Assembly (NCBI GenBank): GCA_025677825.1
Contig: JAIXMO010000020.1
Span: forward strand, 248,001-312,000
DNA from: Helicostylum pulchrum
Taxonomy: Eukaryota > Mucoromycota > Mucoromycetes > Mucorales > Mucoraceae
Reading direction: 5' to 3'
DNA length: 64,000 nucleotides
The position numbers were made by a program, and so were the translations under genes. The notes beneath the pieces were generated by a model that saw nothing but the letters and a program-made list of their open reading frames with translations, searched no databases and was not told the DNA's origin. This document shows positions 35,538 to 47,512 of the stretch, piece after piece; within the stretch, counting starts at the first letter, position 1; each line of letters opens with the position of its first letter.

Positions 35538-38269
35538 ATGAATGAACACTTTTCCAATTCCTTCTGGTCACCTTCCATCGACCCCGTCCCCACCTACAGC
35601 CAAGGCATCAACACCTTGCACACCCGCCTCCTCCACTCCGTCCAAGAGAACCACGCCATAACAACTTTTCTACAATCCCGAATCGATCTCGAAACCCAAT
35701 GTGCCCAACTTTTATCCACCTCCACGGTACCGACCTTTTCTATCTCCAACTCCTGTTTAAAAAACGCCTTTGACATGGTCCACACCGAGACTTCCGAAAC
35801 CGCACACATCCACCGCGTGCGAGCTGGTTTACTCTCACAAGACGTCCTGGAACCACTAGCCAATTTCACTAGACTGTTTCTATCCCAGTTGACCGCTAAA
35901 AAAGGAAAACTCGATGATGAAATCGAAGAGTTTAAACATACCGCCCAGTCTGCTCTTTTAACACGTGCCGTCTACTGGTCTCGCTGCAGAGCCTTAGAGC
36001 TTGCCTGTCCAGAGTACAGACCGCCTGTCCCGCCGGGCTTTGAAGAAGAAGAAGGCGAGGATGAGGTCAGCGACGAGTTTATCGGAGGAAGAAAGCGATC
36101 GAGTTCAGTGACATCAGAATTAAATGTGGATAACGGCGGTGTCAAGCTAGGCAAATATACCGTGCTGCCCTACAGGGAAGTAGCTAGATCCATGGGTAGA
36201 ATGCAAAAGATGATTGAAGGTAGTAAAAAACCAGCTTCTACCATAGGTCCTCGTCGGTTTTTAGGAAAGGATGTATTTGAATGGGTGAGAGACTACATGG
36301 CTTCTCCTCCTGCTCGCTTTGATGAAAAGGATGCTGTTACGTTGGATACAGAAAGTCAAGAGATTTGTAGACACTTGGTTGCACTCAAGTTTTTAAGATC
36401 GGTGCCGAAAGAAACTACCGGGTTTGAAAAGGAAAGGTATTATGAAGTACAGCATAATGTGGTGGAAAGGTATTTGAGAAAGACGCGCATTAGACACACG
36501 ATGAGTAATGACGACGGTTTGCAGCAACAACAAGAGGATGGCGTACAGAACATGTCATTGGAAGTTCCTATTAACTCGAATCGTCCGCCGGCAAGCGTCA
36601 TGGAAGGGTTTTTGGATCGGTTCAAACACAAGAAGGATCCAACTACAAAAGCTCAAATAGAGATGAACGAAGCTGATCAAGTGTATAAAAAGAAAATCAA
36701 GTTTGTTAATTCTATGCGCATCAAAATGGAAGAGAGTATTTTAAATTATTTTCAAGAGATGGAAACCTTGGAAAAAGATCGAATTAATGCGCTTAAACAT
36801 GGTACGCTAAAAAAAAAAGAGCTTCCCCTTTCTCTCATCTTTTAACCAGTTTTTTTTTTTTTTTTTTTTTTTGTAGCTTTTACTACAATGTCTAATTCGT
36901 TATCTAATACTTTACCCATGTTTAAAGAAACTTATGATCGTATCTCATTATTCCAAGAAACGGTGAAACCCGAACAAGACATTAATTACATAATCGAACA
37001 ATTCAAGACGGGACCTTACTGTCCTCGACCTATGATCTACGAAAACTACTATTACGGTTCTGCAACCGAACAAACATTCGGTGTACCTTTAGAAGAAGTA
37101 GCTCAAATATACGGATCCTACGTCCCACCTATTGTTTCCAAGGGTATAAAATTAATTGACACAGGTAAAAAAAAAAAAAAGCAAGTAATACCAAGAGGGA
37201 AGAAGTAAAAAAAAACTTAAACTCTTTAATATTAGGACTTGCAGTGACAAATAACTCTAATGAGAAACATAAAGCTTGTGAAAAAGTTTGGTCAAATATA
37301 ATTTCAGCCAAGGAAATGAATAAAGTATGTGAAAAGTTAGATAACTTGGTAGGAGTTAAGCTTAAAGAAGCTTTAGAAAAGCTTGATTTAAACGTACTGG
37401 CAAATTTGATTCGTGTTTACTTGTTGGAGTTACCAGAATGTTTATTAACTTTTGATTTATATGAACCTGTAAAACTGTTATACGCTACACGTAAGTTAAC
37501 AAGAGAGGGAGTTTTATGTGTTATTAAGTTTTTTTTTTTATGTATTTAGAACAAGGTACAGAAAGTCGATTGACTTCCATCAGTAAACTATTAGCCACTT
37601 TGCCATCATCAAATTACCATACTTTAAAGACTTTAGCACATCATTTATACAAGTAAAAAAAAAGAAAAAATAGATATATACAGACGTATACACACACGTC
37701 CAAATTTAACTAATCAATTTCTTCAAAAAAAAAAAAAAATTAGACTGCTGAACCAAACAACAACAGACGACATGTTAAACCAACTGATATCAATGTTCTC
37801 GTACGTCCTATTAAGACCACCCACATCCTCACAAACCAACATCCACGATCGTCACAGCAACAAATTAACTCGGGACCTACTAACGCAATACCCAACCATC
37901 TTCACCAAAGACATCAATAAAGCGCAACGAACCAACGCCAGCCGAAGTAACCTGGTCGTTGATATCCCTCCTTTAGGAAAGAACTTTGGCTTGCAACGTA
38001 CCAACTGGGATATTGAAGAAGAAGCGTACAGTCCTGGCGGTCGAGCTATTATTGTACCACTTACGCCACGTACATTATTTGATGATCCCGAGTATAGTAT
38101 TTCGACTCCTCTCGAGTCGCCTCATGACCAAAGATTCTCAAGCGATGTCAGTCTCATGTTGCAGGAAGAAGACGCGGTGGAGATTACGGACGAAGTAGAG
38201 CTCAAGGTAAATAGACCTAGAGCTTCTACTATGGATAACGTTGAATTGGATTCCTTTTTCGATGACTGA
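35538..38269 (+). CDS. RGD2: F-BAR/DEP/RhoGAP protein, Rgd2-like
   Basis: Five exons (35538-36801, 36877-37164, 37236-37490, 37550-37652, 37744-38269) encode 811 residues. The N-terminal 190 residues are an F-BAR half (FSNSFWSPSIDPVPTY, coiled helices). A DEP domain follows at about 217-320 (RRFLGKDVFEWVRDYM, ICRHLVALKFLRSV, YYEVQH). Then the F-BAR helices resume at about 370-420 and beyond (YKKKIKFVNSMRIK). This DEP-inside-F-BAR order is that of yeast Rgd2. A RhoGAP-type domain spans about 482-700 (FGVPLEEVAQIYGSYVPPIV, VLANLIRVYLLELPECLLTF). The usual GIxRxSG arginine-finger motif is replaced by GLAVTNNS, so GAP activity is doubtful. Rgd2 relatives act on Cdc42/Rho at sites of polarised growth. 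The C-terminus is low complexity. Confidence 0.85.
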
Positions 38270-38576
38270 TGACGTGCAGGGGCGCAGAACCAAAAATTGT
38301 AATAATAAACTTTTTTCTTTTTTGTATATTAAAAAAAAAGCCCTTTTTTTTAGATTTAGAGTAAAGATTTTTCTTTTCTTGGTTAATTAGAAAAAAAGTG
38401 TAAGCTACTAGATGACCAAGTTTTATTATTTGAATGTGAAAAAAAAAGAGAGAGAGAGAGAAAAAAAAAAAAGAGGAAAATATGTAGGGAAAAGAAAAAG
38501 AAACATATAGTTATTGACAAACAAAACTTTATCTTACATGTATACAGAAAAGCAGCAAAGAAACAGTTCTTCAATC
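38270..38576. other. Short intergenic region before ESS1
   Basis: The 3' flank of the Rgd2-like gene and the promoter of ESS1. It contains purine-rich (GA)n and A runs. No gene was recognised. Confidence 0.4.
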
Positions 38577-39170
38577 ATGGTAAAGATCAATCGATGAATT
38601 CAATATATTACGCGTATTTTTTTTTTTTTTGCTATATATTTTTCCAAAAAAAAAAAAAAAAAAAAAAAAAAGAGTAAAAAGCGGGGTAGCATAAATATTC
38701 ATGTAAAAAAATAACGATAGGATTTGCCAGAGAATTGGGTCGTACGTCACTCGCGTACCTACGACAAAGACTACTACTTCAACACAGTAACCAAGGAATC
38801 ACGCTGGGAGGCACCTACTGCCGACACCGAGATTGAAAGAGTCCGTGCCAGTCATTTACTAGTAAAGAGCCGAGAATCCAGAAGACCCAGCTCATGGAGA
38901 GAAGAAAACATCACCCGTACTAAAGAAGAGGCATTGGAAATCCTGACCGAGTACCAACAAAAGATCGAAACTGGACAAGAGACTTTATCTGCTTTAGCTA
39001 CTCATTTCTCTGACTGCTCAAGTGCAAAGCGTGGAGGTGATTTAGGGTACTTTGAACGTGGTCAGATGCAAAAGGCCTTTGAGGATGCTACTTTTGCTTT
39101 GCAAGTAGGTGAATTAAGTAAACCAGTTTGGACTGATAGTGGTGTACACTTGATCTTGAGAACTGCTTAG
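38577..39170 (+). CDS. ESS1: Pin1/Ess1-type peptidyl-prolyl isomerase (WW + parvulin)
   Basis: The main exon is 38721-39170 and begins right after an AG (ACGATAG). An intron from 38580 joins it to an upstream ATG at 38577-38579, so the first coding exon may be the start codon alone, giving 150 residues. A second in-frame ATG at 38538 would add 13 residues. The WW domain ([19 protein letters not shown], ending SRWEAP) binds phospho-Ser/Thr-Pro. The parvulin domain carries the phosphate-binding basic loop ([16 protein letters not shown]) and the active-site blocks [17 protein letters not shown] and [13 protein letters not shown]. The enzyme isomerises pSer/Thr-Pro bonds, for example in the RNA polymerase II tail, in the nucleus. 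The start assignment is the weak point; the domain call is firm. Confidence 0.9.
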
Positions 39171-39386
39171 ATTTTTATTTTATATCCCTCCACCCCCCCC
39201 CCCTTTTTTTTCCAGTACGACAATAAAATTGTGTATGAAGTTTATCCCTTTTTCTTTTTTTTTTGTTGGTTCATGTCATGTTCATAATTCGGTTATTTAA
39301 TAGGAACTTTTTTTAATAACGTGTATCCGGCTGGATATATATTCTATATTTCTCTCTTTCTCTCTGTTCTTTCTTTCTAGAATTAC

Positions 39387-40160
39387 ATGAACACAGAAAC
39401 TAGCCCTAGTATCACCACTGACTCTTCAACAGACAATGACGAGATAACTATTATCGAGCAAAAAGAGCTTTCGGAACCATATACCATTTTCACCAAATTC
39501 CAAATCCTTCGAATACTAACCATAGCTTCACTCACCAGTATGATATCACCTTTAACGGCCAGTATCTACTTACCAGCACTCAATCAAATTGAAAAAGTGA
39601 GTTATACACAAATATATATTTTTTCTTTTTTTTTTAAAGAAAAAAAAAACTTAAAAACGTACAAATCAAAAAGAGTTTAGTAGTCAGTACAGCTAAAGTG
39701 AATTTAACAATTACAGCCTACATGATCTTTCAAGCGATATCGCCTGCCTTTTGGGGCACTATCGCAGACCAATGGGGCCGACGACCAGTTCTGCTCTGTA
39801 CCATGTTGATCTACTGTGCTACCTGTGTTGGTTTAACATTCACGCAGAATTATACAACGTTACTTGTATTGCGCATGATCCAGGCCTTTGGTTCAAGCTC
39901 TGTTGTTGCAGTATGTGCAGGGGTTGTAGGGGACATAGCAGACTCCAAAAGGTTTGAATCCAACTATTTTTTTAAAGAAAAAACAACTTATATAAAATAT
40001 GATAGACGAGGTTCCTACTTTGGTATATATTCAATTGGTCAGCTTTTAGGTCCACCCTTAGGACCTGTCATAGGCGGGATAGTAACAGAAAAATTAAGTT
40101 GGAGGTAAGGGGTTTTTTTTTTTTTTTACTTTTGTAGCAACGTACTTGAATAATAATCAC

Positions 40161-40199
<39 letters not shown>

Positions 40200-41221
40200 T
40201 GGATATTTTGGATATTGTTTATATTAGGGAGTCTATCACTTGTATTTGTAGGATTATTTGTCCCAGAAACTCTACGAGCACTTGTAGGAAACGGATCAGG
40301 GTACGCCAACCCTACACCATGGCAATGGTATACAAAACACTGCCGCCAAAAGAAGCAAGTTCTTATTCTCAACAACACACAACAACACCACCACTTCAAC
40401 GCCGCCAATTTCTTAAAACCGTTTCAATACCTGCTAGAAAAAGACGTGATTATCATTCTAATGTTTAGCGGGCTTCACTTTATGTCCTACTACTGTTTCA
40501 TGGTGACAACAACCAAACAATTCAGCCTGCACTTTCAATTGACCACGATCCAAATCGGATTATGCTTTTTAGGTTTGGGTGGCGGCACAATTGTCGGGTC
40601 CTTTGTTCATGGTAAAATATTGGACAGAGATTTTCAAAAGGTGGTGAAATCGGAGGAACGACCCGATTTAGAGATCCCTTATTACTACGCTCGATTAAGA
40701 AGCATATGGTACTGTGTTATCTGTGAGCAAGTCTTGACTTTCTTATACGGATGGCTTTATTACTTGCATGCTCCACTAGCTGTATTTTTAGTATTACAGT
40801 TTTTAGGTACAATAATGAACAATCCATCAGTACATTTTATTAATCATTTTTTTTTTTATATATAGTTGGATACAGTGCTTCCAGTATAATGTTATGCGCA
40901 CAGTCTTTATTAATAGATTTGTTTCCTGGGAAAGGTGCTTCTATTACCGCATCAAATAATTTGATTCGATGTTTGTTGTCGTAAGTAAAAAAAAAAAAAA
41001 AAATGGAAATTTTTCGTGTTGCCATAATGACAAAAAACCATTTTATATAAAGTGCAATTGCTGTTGTGTGTATAGAACCGGGTATACAAGGCATTGGAAT
41101 ATCTTGGTTGTTTACGATTATAGGCACCATCCTGGTGATTTCAAACATTAGTGTTCCCATTCTATTAAAGTATGGGCCTGAATGGAATCGATGCCGAGCC
41201 GAGAGAAACCAACAAAGATAA
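39387..41221 (+). CDS. Major facilitator superfamily transporter, DHA1 drug:H+ antiporter type
   Basis: Six exons (39387-39596, 39674-39951, 40006-40104, 40199-40806, 40866-40980, 41053-41221) encode 492 residues with about 12 membrane segments. The MFS A-motif between TM2 and TM3 is clear (GTIADQWGRRPVLL). TM1 begins at LRILTIASLTSMISPL, and SLVVSTAKVNLTITAYM precedes TM2. The TM5 region has GQLLGPPLGPVIGGI, the antiporter motif C of DHA1 carriers. A hydrophilic central loop holds a His/Gln-rich patch. Relatives in fungi (Qdr, Dtr1 and others) export drugs, polyamines or organic acids across the plasma membrane; the substrate is not predictable. The second exon start (39674) was chosen because only it keeps the frame. 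Intron 3 ends in a 30-plus A-run before AG. Confidence 0.9.
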
Positions 41222-41984
41222 TTTAGTTTCTGTACACAACAGCCTCTTGATTATATTATTGTGTAATCTATTCAGATTAAGAATTTTACGGAGTATCCGA
41301 GAACTGATTTAAAATCGTCTCTTTTTTAAAATCATGTCATATATAAACAATTCGGATTTTACGGAACCAATAAAAGAAAAAACAGCAGTAAAAAAAAAAA
41401 AATCATGCATGTATGCTATAACTTCCATCTAAATCCTTTTTATTGAGCCTGAAATACTAGGAAAAAAAAAAATTGTTGTTATTGTTGTTGTTGTACAATA
41501 CTAAATATACATGTACTTTTTACAACTCAACAAAAGAAAGGGAAATGACTTTTTGTATCTCCCGATCAATAATAATATTTATTGTAGTACAGTGTCAATC
41601 AGTTGATAAAACTAAAAAATTTGTAAAGTGATTGGTTGAAGCTGTTGTTGTTGTTGTTGCTTCGCCCTTTCGGTATGCTACTACAAAAATCTTTGTTAAC
41701 GTACAAAGGTAAATGACGAATAGTTTAGCTTTACAAACTAAAAAAAAAAAAAGAGAAATGAATTGTTTATTATTAAGAAAAAGATGCAAAAAAAAAAAGA
41801 AGAAAAGATGGTCATAAATAAGAAATAAATAAATATATAATAAAACGAGAGGTGTGAATGCGCAGTAAGAAAAAATATGTACACTTTGAAAAGATATAAA
41901 AAAGGGGGAGGAAGTGTGGGAAGAGGTGGGGGCATATGGGGGGGGGGGGATGATGAGAGAGTATAACAGTGTGAGAAATAAATT
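41222..41984. other. Convergent intergenic region, low complexity
   Basis: It contains poly-A, a (GTT)n tract and a G-run near 41938-41949. No gene was recognised. It presumably holds both 3' untranslated regions. Confidence 0.4.
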
Positions 41985-43143
41985 TTAGCGTCTGTGCTGA
42001 GGTTCCATGAATGCAGTAGTATTAGTATTTAGCATATAATTTTGATCATATTGTTGTTCATTCATCATAAAATTGTCTTCATTAATAGAATGACTTTGAA
42101 ACTTTTGAAGCATAGCTGCTTGATTTTGTTGAAATTGAGGTTGGAAATTTAATGAATGATTTTCTTTCATCATTTGTTGAATAATATGTTGTTGTTGTTG
42201 TTGTTGTTGTTGTTGCTGTTGTTGTTGTTGTTGCTGCTGCTGATTAGATATAGGCCAGTTAGTAGTTTTATATTCCAACTTCGGGACCATTGTAACCGAT
42301 GAGCGTGACACGGGACGACGGTTTGTAATATCTTTTTTAAATACAGGTGGCGATTTACGTTCCCTAATTGATCTGTGAATAACAAGGTCATCTTCTATCA
42401 TTGCAGGAGGAGAAAGAGGTGGTGGTGGAGGAGAAGAAGAAGAAGCAGCAGTAGAAGGAATCATGGTAGGTATATTCAATGGAGAATCGTCTACTACAAC
42501 ACTTGCAGTAGGGACAGACTTTTTATCCAATTCAGATAATAAATATCTCGTAAACTTTTCAAGTTCTTTAATTCGATAGTTCATACGATCTTCTTTCATA
42601 ATTGCACCGTTGACAAAATCAAGCGTGCGGTCAATAATAGTACTTTTAGACGGTCTAGTATCATTTTGTAAATTAGGTAACGCAATAGCCAACAGCTGAA
42701 ATTTACTATTCAAACTCTCGCGACGAGCTCTTTCAATAGCGTTGTGCTCAGCTCGGCGCTCAGCCTTGGATTGGGTTTGTTTTCCTGTATTTGTTCCACA
42801 AGGATTTTCGGATCTCTCATAAGGGCTACCTGGATAATTATAAGAGACTAATAAAAATAAATAAATAAATTAGTTTAAAGTTAGAAATATACAATAATAA
42901 AAAAATAAAAAGTTTACATTGTGGTGGTGGTGGTGGAGGCATCATGAGATCTTGGTTTTGGAATGGACTTGTTGTAAAGTTCATTCCAAGATGTTGTTGT
43001 TGTTGTTGTTGAAGTTCTGGTTGTTGGCGGTGAGGCACAGTGGGAGCAAATTGCATATCTGTATGATATATTCCTTGACTAGCATCAAATGGTGAAGATT
43101 GAAAATCTTGTCCGTTAAATAAGTTATTACCGTCTTGTGACAT
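41985..43143 (-). CDS. bHLH transcription factor, Gln-rich
   Basis: Two exons on the minus strand (43143-42918 and 42847-41985) encode 362 residues. The N-terminus is Gln/Pro-rich (a run of Pro ends exon 1). The bHLH domain begins around residue 100: basic region RRAEHNAIERARRESLNSKF with the His-Glu-Arg triad for CANNTG binding, helix 1 QLLAIALPNLQND, loop and helix 2 KSTIIDRTLDFVNGAI, then a helical extension (NYRIKELEKFTRYLLSEL). It is not the same class as the MiT/TFE-like factor at 13497-14639, since the basic region and zipper differ. The C-terminal part has a run of about 19 Gln, encoded by CAA/CAG repeats near 42190-42242. Targets are unknown. The promoter side contains a (GA)n tract and T-runs. 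Confidence 0.88.
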
Positions 43144-46100
43144 TAATCTTTGCGGGTGTTTAAGAGAGTGAGAGAGAGAGAGAGAGAGAAAGAGAGAAAG
43201 AGAAAAAGAGAAAAAAAAAAAAAAGAGGTTCCGAATTAAAAGGAAAAAAGTTTCAGAGTTTATATATTTATATATTTTTTTTTTTTTTTTGTTAAGTGGG
43301 TACAACCACTGTTTTCGTCAAACTATCCATGAATAGTTGTTCCGGGGGGAAGGAAAAAAGATGATCATTTCGTCATATTATTCGAGCCGAGAACAAATCT
43401 TTCTTTTAGGCAGAAAAAAAGTGCCACTGTACCTTTTTTTTTTTCTTTGTAACGCACGAGCCCATTTTTTGCTCTCTCTTTTAAAAACAAACTATTTTTT
43501 CAACAAAAAAAGAGGATCTCGAACGAAAATGGTTTTGAAGCTATTTTAAGCCCCATGATAACCATCGGTAATGGACAAGATAAATGGTCTTTTCACCCGT
43601 GATCTGAGTCACGTCGCTCATAGCACCCCGTCCCCCTATACTGTTTGGATAAAGAAAACTGTGTACGACTTTGTCAAGTTACTCCAATTTATGAATTGCG
43701 TCTAGAATTTAAATCTCCATTCTAATATATTTTTGTTTCTTCTCTCCTGAACACACACGAGAAAGATTTAGCAAAACGATTAGTAAAAAATTATTTTCAT
43801 GCAGAATTTCTTTTCGCGTGAATACAGTTTTTTTATTATTTTTTTTATTCTTGCCTTTATGGTATCATGTTTAGTTATCTACGGACAATTGCTGTATTGA
43901 GATATATACCTATATAAACAAATAACAACGAAATTCGGGAGAATCCGATTTGTATATGAAAGAGACAATTTTTTTTTTTAAAAATAGTAAAACCTTTTTT
44001 TTTGGAAGATCGTATTTAATTATAGGTTCGATTATGCAATTTTATCATTACGTACCCAAAAGTGATTTTACATGTGAAGTCAAGACACACACACATACGT
44101 TTTGGAGGGAAAAAGGTACAAGTTGAATTGGTAAGACCAAAAAAAAAATGATCAGCGAGAGATTCAATTTAAAATTTTCTTTGTCGTTGTACATTAAACG
44201 GCATTATTAAGGGCAAAGTAGACTTCCAGATCCCACTCTCTTTTTTTAAAAATAGTTAACATCGATATTTTCTCAAAGAATTCAAATAGAAATTTCAAAC
44301 TTCACTACAAACTAAATTAATTCAACCGCATATAAAAAAAAAAAAAGTCTCGAATTACGGTTATAACTTGGATATGGGTTAAAAAACCCCCATGACAAAA
44401 AAAAAAAATTCTCTTTACCCCCCCCCCCATGATTTTCAGTAACACAAAAGTATTAGTTACCCGCGAAAATATGAGGGACCGTGCTTTTTATTTTTACTTT
44501 CTAAGAGAAACTACAGCATAATACACTAGCAACCTATCATACGTAATAATATACTACCTATAAAGACTTTATATAATCATCATTTCTTGATTAAACCCGA
44601 GTAATCTAAAACTATACATTACTGTCTAGCAGTTGAGCATTAAAAGATACTGCCCAGTATTTATTTTTGCAAGTAATCAATTGAGTCCGAGAAAGCTTCA
44701 TCCGTAGTTTACGCGAAGCATCTGGGAATATCTTTGTACAAAGTCTTTTATTAATTTGCGTATGAACCATGCCATGGACAGATCGTCGTTGAGAGACAAT
44801 ATTCGACTTTCTGAAATAATCTATTTGTCCCCATTGAGCGTTACTGCCAAAAATATACAGTTAAAAAAAAAATGTGTGACTTATTTTAACTTTTTCTTCT
44901 TGGATGTAACCTAAAACGTAAAAAAGTATATTGAAGAAAATGCAAACCTTTCAAAACATGTGAGTGTATGCTATGAGAGTAGATTGCTCAAAGATAACCG
45001 TAACTCCCAGAGCAAAAAAAAAAAAAAAAAGAGTTATAGCCATTTCTCAAAGAAAAACCGTATCAATTAGAAATATAAAAAAAAGGGGGAGGGGTTTATT
45101 TGCTCATGTGTGCAATCATGGCGTATTTATACTACAATTTACTTTGTTATTTCATTTTTTTTTAAGTGTAAATAGAACGTGCACCGACAAGTGTACATTC
45201 GGGCTAAACATTTTCGTGCGTGTACTAAAAGGAAAATAAAATAAATACTTGTATAAAATGGTCAATAATCCCGGTACCTTTTTTTTTAGACTGTACGCTG
45301 TGGGTCCATGCTTCCTCTCAGCCAATAAGCACCTATACTCAAATTAATACTTTGCATATACCTTTTGACTGACTATCTTTTTTTTTAGGCTGTGTATCAC
45401 CTTTGTGATACTTTTTTTTTTTTTTACACCGTTGCTTCCCTAGGCTGCAACAAGCGGGCTTGCTATCAAAAAGATTAGTTGCAGGAGTTTATTACAGCTG
45501 CTTAGATCAATTTTTTAGTGTACGATCGTCAAACCTCTCCCTTTTTTTAAAAAAATAAAATAAAACCTGGAGTGCTCTACCATTTCGGGTTTGACAAGTC
45601 TCTGGTATAATGGTCTAGATTCTTTGAGGAAAAAGCGTGAGATTTTTTATTTTGTCTCAAAATGAATTTACTGATTGCCCCGCGTGCTTTTCCCATTTAC
45701 AAGCGTCAAGTTTATCTAAACGGTTAGTAGGGTACAATCGTGGTAATCAAATGTTCTTACGGTAGTATTGGATGAACTTGAGCGTGATGAAAGGATAAAT
45801 TATTTAATCCCATCTTTGCATCAATTGATTGTATATCTTTTTTAATACAAAAATCAAGGAGAGAGAAAGAAAGAGGGCTAACTAAAAAGGAAAGCTTCTA
45901 ATCAGTTGTGCCAAAATACTTTTGAAAGATTGACTGTACAATGTTTTTAAGATAGAAAAAAACTACTTTTTTTATTTAAAAAAAAACTCTTTTTTTTTAG
46001 AGCGTTGATTTTTTAATTATAAAAAAAAAATGAAAAAAGATGAAAAGGGGGGGGGGGAAGAGAAGAGGATTTTTTTTTTTTGCCCATTTTTTTTTTTATA

Positions 46101-46398
46101 GTCGCAAGTACCAAAAAAAAAAAAGGAAGAGAAAAAAATAATGTTAAAAAGAAAGAAAAAAAAAGACATAAAAAGGTGTTGAATGGAGAAGAGAAATAAT
46201 GTAAAAATAGACGCATGCAAAGATAAAATTAAAAAAAGAGGAAATTTTTTTTTGTAAGAAAAAGAAAAAAAAAGGTATAATAAAAATGCAAAAAAAAAAA
46301 AGAGAACTTAGATGAGATCGGAAAAAAGAAGTTATAAAGCATTAAAAAAAGAAGGAGGTTGTGAAAGAAGAAAAACGTAAAAATAAAAATAAAAACAA
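43144..46398. other. Long gene-poor region
   Basis: This 3.2 kb has no intact gene. A (GA)n tract lies at 43167-43200 near the bHLH promoter. There are long A and T runs throughout, and one relic reading frame at 44612-44860 on the minus strand (listed separately). The 19-base sequence at 45122-45140 (CGTATTTATACTACAATTT) also occurs at 16582-16600. Purine-rich low-complexity sequence precedes the C2H2 gene's 3' end. Confidence 0.5.
44612..44860 (-). pseudogene. Relic reading frame, unknown family
   Basis: On the minus strand 77 or more codons are open from a TAA near 44861 to a TAG at 44612-44614. The composition is protein-like and basic (NAQWGQIDYFRKSN, SQRRSVHGMVHTQINKRL, IFPDASRKLRMKLSRTQ, KYWAVSFNAQLLDSN). 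A possible acceptor (TTTGGCAG) lies at its start. The first ATG is internal, so a complete gene is not visible; it may be the last exon of a lost gene. The family was not recognised. Confidence 0.4.
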
Positions 46399-47512
46399 TT
46401 AATAAGTGGGCATATAGTTACTGAATGAGCTACTTCTGTTGTTTGAAGTAATTGCAGCAGTTGTACTAGTTGAATTATTGTTATTCTTGTCCTTTCCAGT
46501 ATGACGATGGATACGAATGTGTTGGTTCAAATTGTCAGAGCGAGAGAATCGTTTTGAGCAAGTTTGATAGGGGCATTCAAATGCTATACAAATGGAGTTA
46601 ATAAGCATGCATAAACAAAATAAATAAACCAAACTTACGTTTTTCCAAAGTATGAATGGATCGGATATGACGTTTCAAGTGTTCAGATCTTTTAAAGACT
46701 TTACCACAATTATCATGTTTACAAGTAAACACTTTTTGACCTGCAATACTAGGACTATTGGATACTCTGCGACCACGAGAGCGAGTGGGTTTCAAAGGAG
46801 ATTTGACATTGACTTTACTGGTACGACGGTTCGTAGCGGAAGGAGGAGGAGGGCTGACCGATAAAGCGCTGTCACTAGAGGACGAGGAGGAAGACGAAGC
46901 ACGTTCACGATACATGGTATCTGAAGGAACAGTAGCTGCCACAATCATAGAAGAAGAATCCACTGTCGTAGGAGCACAAAGTGGATGATAACTGTTATTA
47001 TATTGATGGTTTGTCAAATAAGTTTGTGGAGAGTACATGTCAACAGCTGGGTTAGCATAAATCATGGGAGAAGAATTGCAACGTTGTGGACTGTTACCAT
47101 TACTAGTGGATGGCGTAGTAGTAGTAGCTTGTTGTAACCAAGAGTTATTCACCACATTAGTAGAGTACCCTAATTGTTGGTGATAACCAAGGTGAGGTAA
47201 TTCAACAAGTGTGCTAAGACGACGCTTGTTGTTGGTAGAACTGTCAAGAGGATGATGATGGTATTGATAATCTTCATAACTATTGAATGGGCTAGGAGTT
47301 TGTTGTTCATGATCAGAATAACTGGCCTCACTGTTGTTATTAGTACTTCCTAACAAGCCCGTGAAATAGCTGGGTCGACGACTGTAATCAATACTGTCAT
47401 GGCGTTGGTAGCTACCAGTGTTTAAGCAACGATCAAATTCAATATCAGAAGGAGATAAATGAGAAGCAGCGCTTAAATCAAAAGTAGGTTGATAAGTAGA
47501 AGAAGAATACAT
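46399..47512 (-). CDS. C2H2 zinc-finger transcription factor, Msn2/Seb1-like
   Basis: Two exons on the minus strand (47512-46639 and 46583-46399) encode 352 residues. Two C-terminal C2H2 fingers are split by the intron: FTCKHDNCGKVFKRSEHLKRH...H, a TLEKPFECPY linker restored by splicing, then CSKRFSRSDNLNQHIRIH. The finger pair and the RSEHLKRH / RSDNLNQH contact residues match fungal Msn2/Msn4/Seb1-type stress regulators, which read AGGGG-like elements. The N-terminal 260 residues are Ser/Thr/Asn/Tyr-rich and disordered, with a basic stretch (RRTSKVNVKSPLKPTRSRG) just before the fingers that may be a nuclear signal. A likely 5' UTR intron lies at about 47516-47581 (GTAAAA...TCGTAG on the minus strand). 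The stress role is inferred from family only. Confidence 0.88.

Noticed and set aside
38460..38700. Poly-A and purine tracts as possible retroposon tails
   Set aside because: Similar A-runs occur throughout introns and spacers here; no processed gene copy or target duplication flanks them.
42170..42391. Asn-rich frame overlapping the second bHLH gene
   Set aside because: It is another frame of the CAA/CAG repeat that encodes the Gln run of the real gene.
45601..45640. tRNA-like A-box sequence (TCTGGTATAATGGTCTAGA)
   Set aside because: It resembles the A box of eukaryotic tRNA-Gly, but no B box, anticodon arm or acceptor pairing follows.
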